Part shown: positions 1 through 8,543 of the stretch, in pieces
How the letters are laid out: every line of letters starts with the position of its first letter
Numbering within the stretch: the stretch's first letter is position 1
NCBI GenBank assembly: GCA_046706145.1
Contig: JBJKPP010000159.1
Span: 1 to 26,908 of the forward strand
Direction: 5' to 3'
Source: JBJKPP01 sp046706145
GTDB taxonomy: Bacteria > Bacteroidota > Ignavibacteria > Ignavibacteriales > Ignavibacteriaceae
DNA length: 26,908 bases
The notes under the pieces: generated by a model
Seen by the model: the letters and a program-made list of their open reading frames with translations, nothing else
What the model was told of the DNA's origin: nothing
The model's database searches: none
Position numbers and translations under genes: made by a program

Positions 1-356
1 TAAGTGCAGATTCTGTTTTCTTTATTTCTGATGTTGAAGGAGTGAAAATTAATGGCTCGATTAAGGATAGCTTAACAAAAAAAGAAATCAACGAAGGAAT
101 TACCTCGGGAGAAATTACTGACGGAATGATTCCAAAACTTGAGAGTTGTATTAATTTAATTGATAAAGGAATTAGTAAGGTTTGGATAGGGTCCGAACTA
201 TCCGTTAGTATAACAGACTTTACTGGATCCAAGAAAAGCTTGAGCAGTAATTCAAAAAATACAGTTGAAACAGAAAAGACAGAAAGGAAGAAAAATGGAG
301 GCACCTGGATTATCAACTCCCACAAAAGAGAAAACAATTTTGTCATCACTGGTTAA
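1..356 (+). CDS. argB: acetylglutamate kinase, C-terminal part (5' end outside window)
   Basis: ArgB phosphorylates N-acetylglutamate in the second step of arginine synthesis in the cytoplasm. The reading frame is open from the window edge (first complete codon at base 3), so only the C-terminal part is seen. It begins with an FFISDVEGVKING stretch, the F/L-x-(T/S)DVxGV motif of the amino acid kinase fold, and continues with SGEITDGMIPKLESC, matching the GGMIPK segment of ArgB. The GTG at base 42 is internal to the gene and not its start. After a WIGSELSVSITDFTGSKKS segment, where ArgB normally ends, the frame runs on for about 45 polar, low-complexity residues and overlaps the start of argD by 62 bases. 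The family is clear; whether the tail is authentic protein is uncertain. Confidence 0.85.
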   Translation, partial: SADSVFFISDVEGVKINGSIKDSLTKKEINEGITSGEITDGMIPKLESCINLIDKGISKVWIGSELSVSITDFTGSKKSLSSNSKNTVETEKTERKKNGGTWIINSHKRENNFVITG

Positions 357-1494
357 TACATACAGCCGTTACCCGGTTGAATTTGTTAAGGGAGATGGAG
401 CATATTTATATGATGCTTCGGGCAAAGCCTATATAGATTTTCTATGTGGAATTGCTGTTACGGGATTCGGACATAACAATCCGGAAATAAATGCTGCCGC
501 CATTGAACAAATAAATAAATTCTGGCATGTGTCTAATTTATTCGAATCCACTCCACAAAGAATGTTAGCCGATAAACTAATCAAAATTTCAGGACTTGAT
601 AGTGTTTTCTTCTGCAATACTGGAACAGAAGCAGTAGAAGCAGCCATAAAATTTGCGCGCAAATATGGAGAAGGTAAATACGAAATAGTTACTGCATTAA
701 ATGGATTTCACGGCAGAACAATGGGAAGTCTCTCAGCAACAGCACAAGAAAAACTGCAGGAAGGCTATTCCCCTATGCTTCAAGGTTTTAATCATGTACC
801 GTATAATAATGTGGAAGCAGTAGAAAAAGCAATTACAGACAAAACAATCGCTGTACTAATCGAAAGTATTCAGGGCGAGGGCGGAATAAATGTACCGTCC
901 AAAAACTATTTGACTGATTTAAGATTGTTATGCAACGACAAAAATATACTTTTGATAGTAGATGAAATTCAAACAGGAATGGGCAGAACCGGGAAATATT
1001 TTGCATATCAGCATGAAAATATTCTTCCCGATATGATCACCGTGGCCAAAGGAATAGCCAATGGTATCCCTCTCGGCGCTGTGATTTGTTCAGACAAAAT
1101 TGCAGCAAAGATTACTCCTGGAAGCCATGGTTCAACTTTCGGCGGAAATCCCGTAGCAATTGCCGCTGCAAACAAAGTTATTGATTTGCTTGATGATAAC
1201 ATGCTTAATAATATTTCTTCATTAGGTAAAACATTATTCAATGCAATTCACGGATTACACCTAGACCAAATCAAAGATATTAGAGGTAAAGGGTTAATAA
1301 TTGGCGTAGAGTTTAATGAAAATATTTCTGCAATAGAAGTTGCGAAAAAACTTCTTCTCGAAGAAGGTATTTTAGTCGGTACTGCAAAAGATTCTGTAAT
1401 TCGTCTACTTCCACCGTTCATAATTACTGAAAAGGAAATAATGAAATTTTTAATGTCGTTTAAAAAAGTAGTTTCAAACCTACCTAGTCAGTAG
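295..1494 (+). CDS. argD: acetylornithine aminotransferase
   Basis: This PLP enzyme converts N-acetylglutamate semialdehyde to N-acetylornithine. It is a class III aminotransferase of 399 residues, normal for ArgD. Visible signatures are NTGTEA (about 108-113, phosphate binding), GFHGRT (about 137-142), VDEIQTGMGRTG (about 222-233, with D223 for the pyridine nitrogen) and the PLP lysine K252 in TVAKGIANGIPLGA. A longer frame opens at a TTG at 265, but the ATG at 295 is preferred because GAAAGGAAG lies 5 bases upstream and the extra residues are unlike the family. The gene overlaps the argB tail and is 53 bases from argG. Its last codons (NLPSQ) and stop fall inside a hairpin repeat. The succinylornithine or ornithine aminotransferase alternative is unlikely given the arg neighbours. 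Confidence 0.95.
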   Translation: MEAPGLSTPTKEKTILSSLVNTYSRYPVEFVKGDGAYLYDASGKAYIDFLCGIAVTGFGHNNPEINAAAIEQINKFWHVSNLFESTPQRMLADKLIKISGLDSVFFCNTGTEAVEAAIKFARKYGEGKYEIVTALNGFHGRTMGSLSATAQEKLQEGYSPMLQGFNHVPYNNVEAVEKAITDKTIAVLIESIQGEGGINVPSKNYLTDLRLLCNDKNILLIVDEIQTGMGRTGKYFAYQHENILPDMITVAKGIANGIPLGAVICSDKIAAKITPGSHGSTFGGNPVAIAAANKVIDLLDDNMLNNISSLGKTLFNAIHGLHLDQIKDIRGKGLIIGVEFNENISAIEVAKKLLLEEGILVGTAKDSVIRLLPPFIITEKEIMKFLMSFKKVVSNLPSQ

Positions 1495-1502
1495 GCAGGT
1501 TT
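1476..1502 (+). repeat. imperfect inverted repeat covering the argD stop codon
   Basis: Arms aaacctacct (1476-1485) and aggcaggttt (1493-1502) flank a 7-base agtcagt loop. On the plus strand there is one A-C mismatch; on the minus strand this becomes a G-T wobble, so all ten pairs form. The argD stop TAG (1492-1494) lies at the loop/arm junction and a T-run (1500-1503) follows the right arm. It may be a dispersed palindromic element that inserted at the argD end, or an attenuating hairpin between argD and argG. A full terminator would cut off argG, which is in the same operon. Confidence 0.6.
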
Positions 1503-1547
1503 TTAGGCGACAAATTATCAAAGGGAAAATCTTAAAGGAGAATTAAA

Positions 1548-2768
1548 TTGGCTAAGAAGAAAATAGTAGTAGCATATTCCGGTGGTTTAGATACCTCCGT
1601 GATGGTTAAATGGCTTCAAGAAAAATATGACGCTGACATAATTACTGCAACCGGTTTTTTAGGACAGGTAAAAGAAATAGAAGGAGTAAAAGAAAAAGCA
1701 ATAAAGACTGGAGCAATAAAGGCTGAGGTATTAGATCTTAGCGAAGAATTCATTACAAATTATGTTTGGAAAGCTTTAAAAGCCGGAGCGTTATACGAGG
1801 GCCTTTATCCCATGGCAACTGCAATCGGCAGGCCTCTGCTTGCGAAGATGCTAGTTGACGTTGCACTGAAGGAAAATGCAAATGCAGTTGCTCATGGCTG
1901 TACCGGGAAAGGAAACGACCAGGTAAGATTTGAAGTTGGTGTGCAAACTTTGGCTCCCCACCTTGATGTAATAGCACCGTTGAGAGAATGGGAATTTAAG
2001 AGCCGTGAAGAAGAGATGGAATATGCAAAGCAGCACGGAATTCCTGTTAAGGCAACAAAGGATTCCCCATATTCAATAGATGAAAATCTATGGGGAATTT
2101 CTATCGAATGTGGAGTTCTCGAAGACCCTGAAGTTGCTCCTCCGGAGGATGCTTATCAAATTACTGTAAGCCCCAAAGACGCACCTAACAATTTCGAAAT
2201 TATTACTATTGGCTTCGAACATGGAACACCAATTAGTCTGAACGGAATTGAGCTAAATCCTGTTGAATTGGTTTCACAAATTAGAGATTTAGGGGCAGCA
2301 AATGGAATAGGAAGATTAGATTTAATAGAGAATAGAGTGATTGGAATAAAGTCGAGAGAAATTTACGAAGCCCCTGCTGCTGTAATTTTGCATCACGCTC
2401 ATTCTGAACTTGAAAGAATGATACTCGATAAAGAAACTTTCAGATTCAAACAAGGTGTAGCAAATAAAGTTGCTAATTTAATTTATGATGGTTTGTGGTA
2501 TTCTCCTCTGTTTGAAGCTTTGGGTGCATTTGTAGATTCCACGCAGGAAAATGTCACAGGAGAAGTAAAACTTGAACTCTACAAAGGAACTATCAAGACC
2601 CTTTCAAGAAAATCAGCTTACAGTTTATATAGTAAGGAACTAGCTACTTATACAGTTGAAGATCAATTCGACCATAAAGCATCAGTTGGATTTATAAAAC
2701 TATTTGGATTACCTTATAAAACCTTATCGCAAGTTCAAAAACATTCTAAAGAAGAGGTTTCCAGCTAA
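1548..2768 (+). CDS. argG: argininosuccinate synthase
   Basis: ArgG joins citrulline and aspartate with ATP to give argininosuccinate. The protein has 406 residues, the usual length. The N-terminal VAYSGGLDTS (about residues 8-17) is the PP-loop that binds ATP, and HGCTGKGNDQVRFE (about 116-129) is the second family signature. TKDSPYSIDENLWG, SIECGVLEDP, NRVIGIKSREIYEAPA and RKSPYS-like RKSAYSLY further along are all ArgG-specific. The LGQVKEIEGVKEKAIKTGA region resembles the Chlorobi form rather than the E. coli form, from memory of those sequences. Translation starts at TTG 1548, with AAAGGAG 7 bases upstream and the typical MAKKKIVVAYSGG beginning. The stop overlaps the argH start by one base (TAATG), which implies coupled translation. 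Confidence 0.97.
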   Translation: MAKKKIVVAYSGGLDTSVMVKWLQEKYDADIITATGFLGQVKEIEGVKEKAIKTGAIKAEVLDLSEEFITNYVWKALKAGALYEGLYPMATAIGRPLLAKMLVDVALKENANAVAHGCTGKGNDQVRFEVGVQTLAPHLDVIAPLREWEFKSREEEMEYAKQHGIPVKATKDSPYSIDENLWGISIECGVLEDPEVAPPEDAYQITVSPKDAPNNFEIITIGFEHGTPISLNGIELNPVELVSQIRDLGAANGIGRLDLIENRVIGIKSREIYEAPAAVILHHAHSELERMILDKETFRFKQGVANKVANLIYDGLWYSPLFEALGAFVDSTQENVTGEVKLELYKGTIKTLSRKSAYSLYSKELATYTVEDQFDHKASVGFIKLFGLPYKTLSQVQKHSKEEVSS

Positions 2769-4132
2769 TGCTTTGGGGCGGAAGGTTCAACAAGAAATTA
2801 AATGCGCTGGCTTTGGAGTTCTCATCTTCTCTGAATTTCGATATTAATTTAATCTTAGAAGACATCGAGGAAAGCATAGCCCATGCAGAAATGCTTGCAA
2901 AAGTAAAAATTATTTCCAAGAATGAATCTTCAAAAATTACTAAAGGACTCCAAAGAATAAGGAGTGAATGGGAAACTAAAAAATGGAAACCGAACGATAA
3001 ATTTGAAGATATACATTCAGCAATAGAATCAAGATTATTCGAACTAATAGGAGAAACCGCAGGGAAACTTCACACTGGAAGAAGCAGAAACGACCAGATT
3101 GCAACAGATATAAAATTGTGGCTAAGAAAAAGAACCAATGAAATAATCGAGTCGATAAAAAAATTTCAAACTATCTTGATTAAAATCTCAGAAAAAAACG
3201 TTGAGACGATAATTCCTGGCTACACACACCTCCAAAGAGCGCAACCAATTTCTTTGGCTTTCCATTTACTTGCTTATGTTGAAATGCTGGAAAGAGATAA
3301 AAACAGGTTTATCTCTGTCAAAGAAGCTTTAAAAGAATCTCCACTCGGTTCAGGTGCAATTGCAGGCTCTACCCTTCCTCTTGATAGAAATTTTACAAGT
3401 AAACAGCTAGGCTTCGAAACTCCAACTGGAAATGCCCTGGATACGGTTTCAAACCGTGATTTTATTTTGGATTTCTTACATGCTTCTTCTATTACGATGA
3501 TACATTTTTCTAGATTCTCTGAAGAAGTAATTCTTTGGTCATCTCAAGAATGGAATTTTATTAAGCTAAGTGATGAATTTTCAACAGGTTCTTCATTAAT
3601 GCCGCAAAAGAAAAATCCCGACATTGCCGAATTAATACGCGGCAAAACCGGTAGAGTGTTTGGCGATTACACTTCGCTCATCACAACTATTAAATCTCTG
3701 CCTCTCAGTTACAATAGAGATTTGCAGGAAGATAAAGAACCATTGTTTGATTCATATTTTACTCTTATTAATGCTCTTAGACTTTTTGCAAATATGTTGA
3801 AAACTGCCAAGTTTAATAAAGACAGATTTCTAAAAGAGTTAGATGGTGATTTCTTACTTTCAACAGACTTAGCAGAATGGCTCGTGCTAAAAGGAATACC
3901 TTTCAGGAAAGCACATGAAATTGTTGGCAAAATTGTAAAAGAATTGGAAAAACAGGGAAAGAATTTCTCACAAGCAGATTTGAGTTTCCTCAAGAAATTT
4001 CATAAAAAATTTGATAAATCAGTACTCGAAATATTTGATATTAAAAAATCTCTGGGGAGAAAAAAAACTTACGGTTCTCCAAATCCAGCAATTGTAAGAA
4101 AAAGAATCCGCTATTGGAATAATCAAATTTGA
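2768..4132 (+). CDS. argH: argininosuccinate lyase
   Basis: ArgH splits argininosuccinate into arginine and fumarate, the last step of the pathway. At 454 residues it is full length. MLWGGRF is the canonical N-terminus, LHTGRSRNDQ (101-110) is a substrate-binding segment, GYTHLQRAQP (151-160) carries the conserved histidine H154, and GSSLMPQKKNPD (274-285) is the fumarate lyase signature with the mobile catalytic serine loop. The ATG shares its A with the argG stop codon, so the two genes are translationally coupled. Two small hairpins follow directly and no further arg gene lies downstream. argC, argJ and an ornithine carbamoyltransferase gene are not in the window and may lie upstream. Confidence 0.97.
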   Translation: MLWGGRFNKKLNALALEFSSSLNFDINLILEDIEESIAHAEMLAKVKIISKNESSKITKGLQRIRSEWETKKWKPNDKFEDIHSAIESRLFELIGETAGKLHTGRSRNDQIATDIKLWLRKRTNEIIESIKKFQTILIKISEKNVETIIPGYTHLQRAQPISLAFHLLAYVEMLERDKNRFISVKEALKESPLGSGAIAGSTLPLDRNFTSKQLGFETPTGNALDTVSNRDFILDFLHASSITMIHFSRFSEEVILWSSQEWNFIKLSDEFSTGSSLMPQKKNPDIAELIRGKTGRVFGDYTSLITTIKSLPLSYNRDLQEDKEPLFDSYFTLINALRLFANMLKTAKFNKDRFLKELDGDFLLSTDLAEWLVLKGIPFRKAHEIVGKIVKELEKQGKNFSQADLSFLKKFHKKFDKSVLEIFDIKKSLGRKKTYGSPNPAIVRKRIRYWNNQI

Positions 4133-4173
4133 CCTCGATAAAATCGGGGAAAGTTGAGTTAAAGCACTCAATT
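4133..4173 (+). terminator. paired hairpins after argH, possible terminator
   Basis: Directly after the argH stop, cctcgat (4133-4139) pairs with atcgggg (4143-4149) over an aaa loop, with one G-T pair. A second hairpin pairs agttgagt (4152-4159) with actcaatt (4166-4173) around a 6-base loop, followed only by a short T tract. The position fits the end of the arg operon. There is no long U-run, so intrinsic termination is a guess. Confidence 0.35.
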
Positions 4174-4228
4174 TGTACGATTTCTAATAATCAGAGGGAT
4201 ACTACTTTATAAAGATTTTAAGATTTTT

Positions 4229-4236
4229 TAAATTTG
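4229..4236 (+). promoter_or_regulatory. possible -7 box (TAnnTTTG) before the desaturase-like gene
   Basis: TAAATTTG matches the TAnnTTTG -7 consensus of the Bacteroidetes primary sigma factor. It lies 33 bases upstream of the ATG at 4270. No convincing TTTG -33 box is seen at the usual 19-21 base spacing. In DNA this AT-rich such matches arise often by chance. Confidence 0.25.
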
Positions 4237-4269
4237 CATAAGAATTTTAGCAAGTAATAATTTAATCCT

Positions 4270-5166
4270 ATGGATGTACTAAGTATTTTTGATGCGTTAT
4301 ACAAAACAGTAGTCAACTATTTTGAGAACCTCTCCCCTGCCGAATCCATTTCGATGATAATAATTGTCGCAACTGCGATATTGTTTATCATATTGGAAAG
4401 AATTTTTCCTTACAATAAAGGACAAAAAGTTCTTAGAGAAGGTTTCTTCGATGATTTAGCATTATACACTGTTGCGCAAAGTTACATCCTCGGGATCATA
4501 ATTTTCGGCTACGTTATTTATTTCATTGACTCAACCACCGGGCTTTCCAGATTGCAACTTTTTGCAAAAGTACCAATTTGGATACAACTTATATTCTTCA
4601 CCATAACTCATGATTTTTATATCTATTGGATGCATCGCTGGCAGCATAAAAATAAATGGCTCTGGAGAATACATGAAGCTCATCATTCTCCGAAAAAAGT
4701 AGATTGGCTTTCCGGTTCAAGATCTCATGCATTGGAAATTTTAATTAATCAGACAGTAGAATTTTTACCAATTGTTTTGCTTGGCTCACCCGCTTCTGTT
4801 GTTGCTTATAAAGGCGTAATAAGCGCAGTTTGGGGAATGTATATTCACTCAAACTTAAACGTGAATACCGGTAAACTACAGTTGTACATCAATGGGCCTG
4901 AAATGCACAGGTGGCATCACACCACGGGCAAAGGAAGGAACAGAAATTTTTCAACTAAGTTAGCTATTTGGGATTGGATGTTTGACACTGCTTATTTCCC
5001 AAATGAACAGAAAGCTAACGAGTACGGACTTATCTCTCCTTTTCCTGCGCATTATTTCCTTCAATTGCTCTATGCTTTTAGACGTTTCAAGAAATCAAAA
5101 AAGAAAAGAGTAGATAGAAAACCTCCGGAAAGTAATGTGCTTGAACCGCAGAATACCAATAACTAA
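4270..5166 (+). CDS. sterol desaturase / fatty acid hydroxylase family membrane protein
   Basis: This is an integral membrane di-iron hydroxylase of 298 residues, the usual length for bacterial members. The conserved histidine boxes are HDFYIYWMHR (114-123), RIHEAHHSP (133-141, H135, H138, H139) and HRWHHT (213-218), with extra histidines at 153 and 193. The hydrophobic stretches at about 27-45, 66-88, 102-115 and 159-195 are membrane segments. The C-terminus is lysine/arginine-rich and probably cytoplasmic. Family members oxidise or desaturate lipids such as sterols, carotenoids, alkylglycerols and fatty acids; the substrate cannot be told from sequence. It lies downstream of the arg operon with a 137-base gap, so it probably has its own promoter. 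It ends 10 bases from the convergent small gene at 5177. Confidence 0.85.
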   Translation: MDVLSIFDALYKTVVNYFENLSPAESISMIIIVATAILFIILERIFPYNKGQKVLREGFFDDLALYTVAQSYILGIIIFGYVIYFIDSTTGLSRLQLFAKVPIWIQLIFFTITHDFYIYWMHRWQHKNKWLWRIHEAHHSPKKVDWLSGSRSHALEILINQTVEFLPIVLLGSPASVVAYKGVISAVWGMYIHSNLNVNTGKLQLYINGPEMHRWHHTTGKGRNRNFSTKLAIWDWMFDTAYFPNEQKANEYGLISPFPAHYFLQLLYAFRRFKKSKKKRVDRKPPESNVLEPQNTNN

Positions 5167-5176
5167 TAATCTTATC

Positions 5177-5389
5177 TTAAGCAGCTATCTTATTATCTAA
5201 ATCCGCTTCAGGTGGAAAATAGGAATTGTAGATAATAAAATACTCTTGCTGCCAATCCTCATCATAAAACTTATCTTCGTGAGATTCAAAACTGACTAGC
5301 TCAACATCAGAGCTAGTGTAATTCCCAACCAAAATATTGTCATAATTTGGAGTTGGCAAATTCAGTTTTAGAATATTATTGTCTTCCAT
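5177..5389 (-). CDS. small acidic protein of unknown function
   Basis: I do not recognise this 70-residue protein. It is strongly acidic, with a DEDWQQEYF segment and clustered Asp/Glu, and shows no signal peptide, membrane segment or cysteine pair. A frame six residues longer starts at 5407, but the ATG at 5389 is preferred because AGAAGGA lies 4 bases upstream. It stands alone: the desaturase-like gene converges on it and about 170 bases separate it from the aminotransferase gene. The good ribosome binding site and protein-like composition make a real gene likely, but no homology is claimed. Confidence 0.6.
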   Translation of the reverse strand: MEDNNILKLNLPTPNYDNILVGNYTSSDVELVSFESHEDKFYDEDWQQEYFIIYNSYFPPEADLDNKIAA

Positions 5390-5523
5390 AAGATCCTTCT
5401 GTAACATTTACAAAGATACTCTACAAACTTAAGGTAAATAAATTAGAAAGGTATTAAGTTAATATTAAGAATCTGTTAAGAAGTGATTAACAACAAATGT
5501 GCTTATTTTCACAACTTATGTAC

Positions 5524-5539
5524 GGGAAGAACTCTTCCC
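5524..5539. terminator. small GC-rich hairpin after the aminotransferase gene
   Basis: gggaag (5524-5529) and cttccc (5534-5539) form a perfect 6-bp stem with a 4-base loop, 20 bases beyond the 3' end of the minus-strand aminotransferase gene. There is no T-run on either side, so it is at best a weak terminator or an RNA-stabilising hairpin. Confidence 0.3.
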
Positions 5540-5559
5540 CTTCCGGCCACTCAATTATT

Positions 5560-6855
5560 TTAGTATCTCAACCATGTGCAGATTAAATCGACTGCTTCTA
5601 AAGTGGGCGCGCAATAGGTATCCAGAAAACCCTTCTTAATATTTTTATTTGTTTTTATTTGGTCGGCAGCCGTAATTGCTCTTGCGCCATCAAAGTCAAC
5701 GTAAGATAATCTGACGGTTAATTCTTCTTCAGGTCTGCCGAAAACACTTCCGGGAAGTACTGCAACTCCGGTATCTTCCAATAAAGATTCACACAATTGA
5801 ACACTTGTTTCAATTCTTCTTGTATGCAATAGTTTTCTGAAGGGTTCAAAATCCGGAAACAGATAGAATGCGCCTTCGGGAAGTGGTACCCAAATGCCAG
5901 CATCATTTAATTGTTTTGTAATTCGTGCAGCAAGCGTTTTTAAAATCCACCTGGAATTCCAAAGGTAATTTTCTATTTCTGTTCCGCCGCGGTATGCTCT
6001 AACCGCAGCATACTGAATTGGCGTACTTGTTGCTGTATATGTTTCGCTCGCAACCGCGGCCATCGCGTCAAGCAGCCACCGTAATGACGGAGGGAATGTA
6101 AAAGTACCAAGTCTCCAGCCACCTGCCCCGCACCACTTACTCAATCCTCCGCTGATTATTGTCCCTTCAGGATAATATTTTGCTATTGAAATATGTTTTC
6201 CTTTATGATGAAGTTCGCCGTAAATTTCATCTGAAAGCAAAATTAATTTATGTTTTTTAGCAACTTGCGCAATTTTTTTCAATTCTTCGGAACTGTAAGT
6301 AATTCCGGCTGGATTTGAAGGATAATTTAATATTACAATTCTCGGCCTGACAGGATCATCTTTACAAAGCTCGATTAATTCATCGGCAGTAAGTTTCCAA
6401 TAATTTTCTGTTTGAGTTTTTACCCATCTCACCTGTCTGCCGATAATGTGAGCTTGCGGTGCGTAAGATACCCAGCTTGGTGTTGGAATCACAAGGTCGC
6501 CGTAATAAACAAGCTGCAAAAGGAACATTAATTCTTTTGAACCAGGTCCAATTAAAACATCATCTTCGGAACGGCATACACCGTTTGCACGGCAGTGATA
6601 TTCTGCAACAGCTTGTCTAAGCTGGGGTAAACCTTTGACAGGCAAGTAGTCTTTCTGATATGCACTAACTTTTAGTTCTTCAACAATCGGGCGAGGAACA
6701 GGGAATGGTGATTGACCTAGGCCGAGTTTATAAACCTTACGGCCTTCTTTTCGTAGCTGATTACTCCTTTCATTTATTGCAAGCGTTGCAGACTGGGGAA
6801 TTCCGCGAACGTTTAAATTAAGGTTTATGTCAGGTTGTCTTTTTTGAGAACCCAT
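5560..6855 (-). CDS. class I/II PLP-dependent aminotransferase
   Basis: This is a cytoplasmic fold-type I aminotransferase of 431 residues, related to aspartate and aromatic aminotransferases. Family landmarks are LGLGQSPFPVP near residue 44, YLPVKGLPQLRQAVA (about 70-84, the usual Y..GxxxLR segment), NYPSNPAG (177-184), SDEIYGEL (208-215, with D209 and Y212), SGGLSKWCGAGGWRLG (235-250, with PLP lysine K240 and phosphate-binding R248) and VRLSYVDFDG (381-390), where R382 would bind the substrate carboxylate. The substrate is not predictable. No good Shine-Dalgarno precedes the ATG. The gene is monocistronic by spacing: 134 bases from the T9SS gene upstream and 170 from the small gene downstream. 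Confidence 0.85.
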   Translation of the reverse strand: MGSQKRQPDINLNLNVRGIPQSATLAINERSNQLRKEGRKVYKLGLGQSPFPVPRPIVEELKVSAYQKDYLPVKGLPQLRQAVAEYHCRANGVCRSEDDVLIGPGSKELMFLLQLVYYGDLVIPTPSWVSYAPQAHIIGRQVRWVKTQTENYWKLTADELIELCKDDPVRPRIVILNYPSNPAGITYSSEELKKIAQVAKKHKLILLSDEIYGELHHKGKHISIAKYYPEGTIISGGLSKWCGAGGWRLGTFTFPPSLRWLLDAMAAVASETYTATSTPIQYAAVRAYRGGTEIENYLWNSRWILKTLAARITKQLNDAGIWVPLPEGAFYLFPDFEPFRKLLHTRRIETSVQLCESLLEDTGVAVLPGSVFGRPEEELTVRLSYVDFDGARAITAADQIKTNKNIKKGFLDTYCAPTLEAVDLICTWLRY

Positions 6856-6989
6856 TTATGAAATATCTTACCAGGTCTGTGGCAATAAAATTGAAATCCA
6901 ATATTAATATAAAAGTAGTAATTTTTAAATAAAAAAGCCCTCAGATACGACACCTTTGTTTACTTAATAGAAAGAGAAAATTATTGATA

Positions 6990-8474
6990 CTATTTCAACA
7001 AAATCATCTTCCTTGCTGTTACGTTATCACCAGCTTTTAATTGATATAGATATATCCCACTTGCCAGACCCAAAGCATCAGCATTAAAGTTAACCTCATG
7101 ACTTCCTGAATACATGTATCCATTGATTAACTCTTTAACCTTTTCACCAAGAATATTATAAATTGTTAGTTTCACAAATCCATTATGCGCAAGATAAAAT
7201 TTTATCTTTGTGCTTGGATTGAAAGGATTGGGGTAATTTTGGTAGAGCTGGAAACTCGTTGGTGTAGCCCTGTCTTCTATACCACTAAAAATTGTATAAG
7301 CATTGCTAAATAATTGGATGTGCCCGTTTACACTGTCTTCCCATACTGTAAAAATTATATTTTCGTTTAAACTAGGTGAATATTCTGAAATCGCCAAGCT
7401 TGTGCTTTTCACTTTTGTAAAGACTGAAGTTTCTGGATACCTAATATTAACAAAAGTACTATCATCTATCAAAAATTTATACGCATAAGGTCTATCAAGA
7501 GAGAACACATTTTTCTTGGCTTGTTTAGTTATTACAACTATATAGGATGGCAAAAGTGCTACCCTTAAATCACTTACATTCCCATTTAATGAATCTAACA
7601 AACTATCACGTACAGTTGGAGGTCCACTTGAACCCCAGTTTGTCAAAAAATAAATATTAGAATAATGACCTAAGGTGTTTTCATAAGTAAGGGCTATGCC
7701 ACCATCTATGTTATAGAAATTTGGCTTATCACTGCTGCCATTTTCTGCTGCAACTTGTTCCTGGTTCCACTGTCTTGCGGTATCTATTTTGCTCTTATAC
7801 ACTATTGAAGTTTTATTGTTAATCGCTTCCTTAGCGACTACATAAAAATTATATCCGGTAATGGATGTGGGTAAAACTCCAGTTGGTTGTGAATATGATA
7901 TTGAATCAGAACCCTTAAAAATTTCACTTATATTAAACGAGCTATCTTTATAAACTGCCATATAAATTGAATTGTCCTTCTCATACAACACACTCGGTAA
8001 CAAAGTATCTGAGTAAATAATTGGATCGAAATCGAAAAGAGTTGGATTTGTTTCATCTACTGAAGAACTATCGACAAACTTTGTATCTGACCAAACAGTG
8101 TCTGTTCTTATCTTGTAAGCAAGCCTCCAATTTCCAAGTTTATTAGTTTGAAAAAACAAAATATCCTCAGTGTGACCTAAATTGTTAATAAATTGAACAG
8201 CTTTAGGGTTGATGTCCAGACATGAGTCGTTGGTTGTTAGAACTGGATTTGTGAATTTATCTGCTTCAAGATCGCAGTTAATTGAGGCAATGTTACTAAT
8301 GCTATCTTTATGTATCTCAAAAAATATATTGGGGTTCGAATTAAAACCAGTATTAAGTTCTATTGAAACATTTCTTGCATCCCCGTTAACATTTGTTACT
8401 TGCTGTATCCCCGACCAAGAGGTTTGCGGGAAAACACTCAACGAAATAACTAAAAGAAGTAAAATTATTTTCAT
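6990..8474 (-). CDS. secreted protein with T9SS type-A sorting domain, function unknown
   Basis: This 494-residue exported protein has an N-terminal signal peptide (MKIILLLLVISLSVFPQTSW), a body of about 390 residues and a C-terminal T9SS type-A sorting domain from NYPNPFNPST at about 413 to RKMILLK. The sorting domain sends it through the outer membrane, usually to the surface. The body is rich in short beta-strand-like segments with repeated NSIYMAVY- and SNIYFLT-type pieces, as in beta-propeller sialidase-like folds, but I do not recognise a family and see no catalytic motif. It is last in a minus-strand run of three T9SS cargo genes, 69 bases after its neighbour, with AAGGGAAG as ribosome binding site. 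Function unknown. Confidence 0.8.
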   Translation of the reverse strand: MKIILLLLVISLSVFPQTSWSGIQQVTNVNGDARNVSIELNTGFNSNPNIFFEIHKDSISNIASINCDLEADKFTNPVLTTNDSCLDINPKAVQFINNLGHTEDILFFQTNKLGNWRLAYKIRTDTVWSDTKFVDSSSVDETNPTLFDFDPIIYSDTLLPSVLYEKDNSIYMAVYKDSSFNISEIFKGSDSISYSQPTGVLPTSITGYNFYVVAKEAINNKTSIVYKSKIDTARQWNQEQVAAENGSSDKPNFYNIDGGIALTYENTLGHYSNIYFLTNWGSSGPPTVRDSLLDSLNGNVSDLRVALLPSYIVVITKQAKKNVFSLDRPYAYKFLIDDSTFVNIRYPETSVFTKVKSTSLAISEYSPSLNENIIFTVWEDSVNGHIQLFSNAYTIFSGIEDRATPTSFQLYQNYPNPFNPSTKIKFYLAHNGFVKLTIYNILGEKVKELINGYMYSGSHEVNFNADALGLASGIYLYQLKAGDNVTARKMILLK

Positions 8475-8543
8475 CTCTTCCCTTTCATTCTTTCACAAAA
8501 TTATTCATGAAGGAGCAAATCTCCCAAGTTGATTTGGTGTGGT

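Noticed and set aside
429..662. Minus-strand open frame inside argD (77 codons)
   Set aside because: It lies wholly inside a clear gene in another frame and has no ribosome binding site or recognisable protein features.
1476..1502. Full intrinsic terminator between argD and argG
   Set aside because: argG lies only 53 bases on, in the same pathway and strand, with no visible separate promoter; complete termination would be unlikely, though attenuation is possible.
4229..4236. Treating every TAnnTTTG match as a promoter
   Set aside because: The motif is short and frequent in such AT-rich gaps, and -33 partners are missing, so only matches well placed before genes are listed, all at low confidence.
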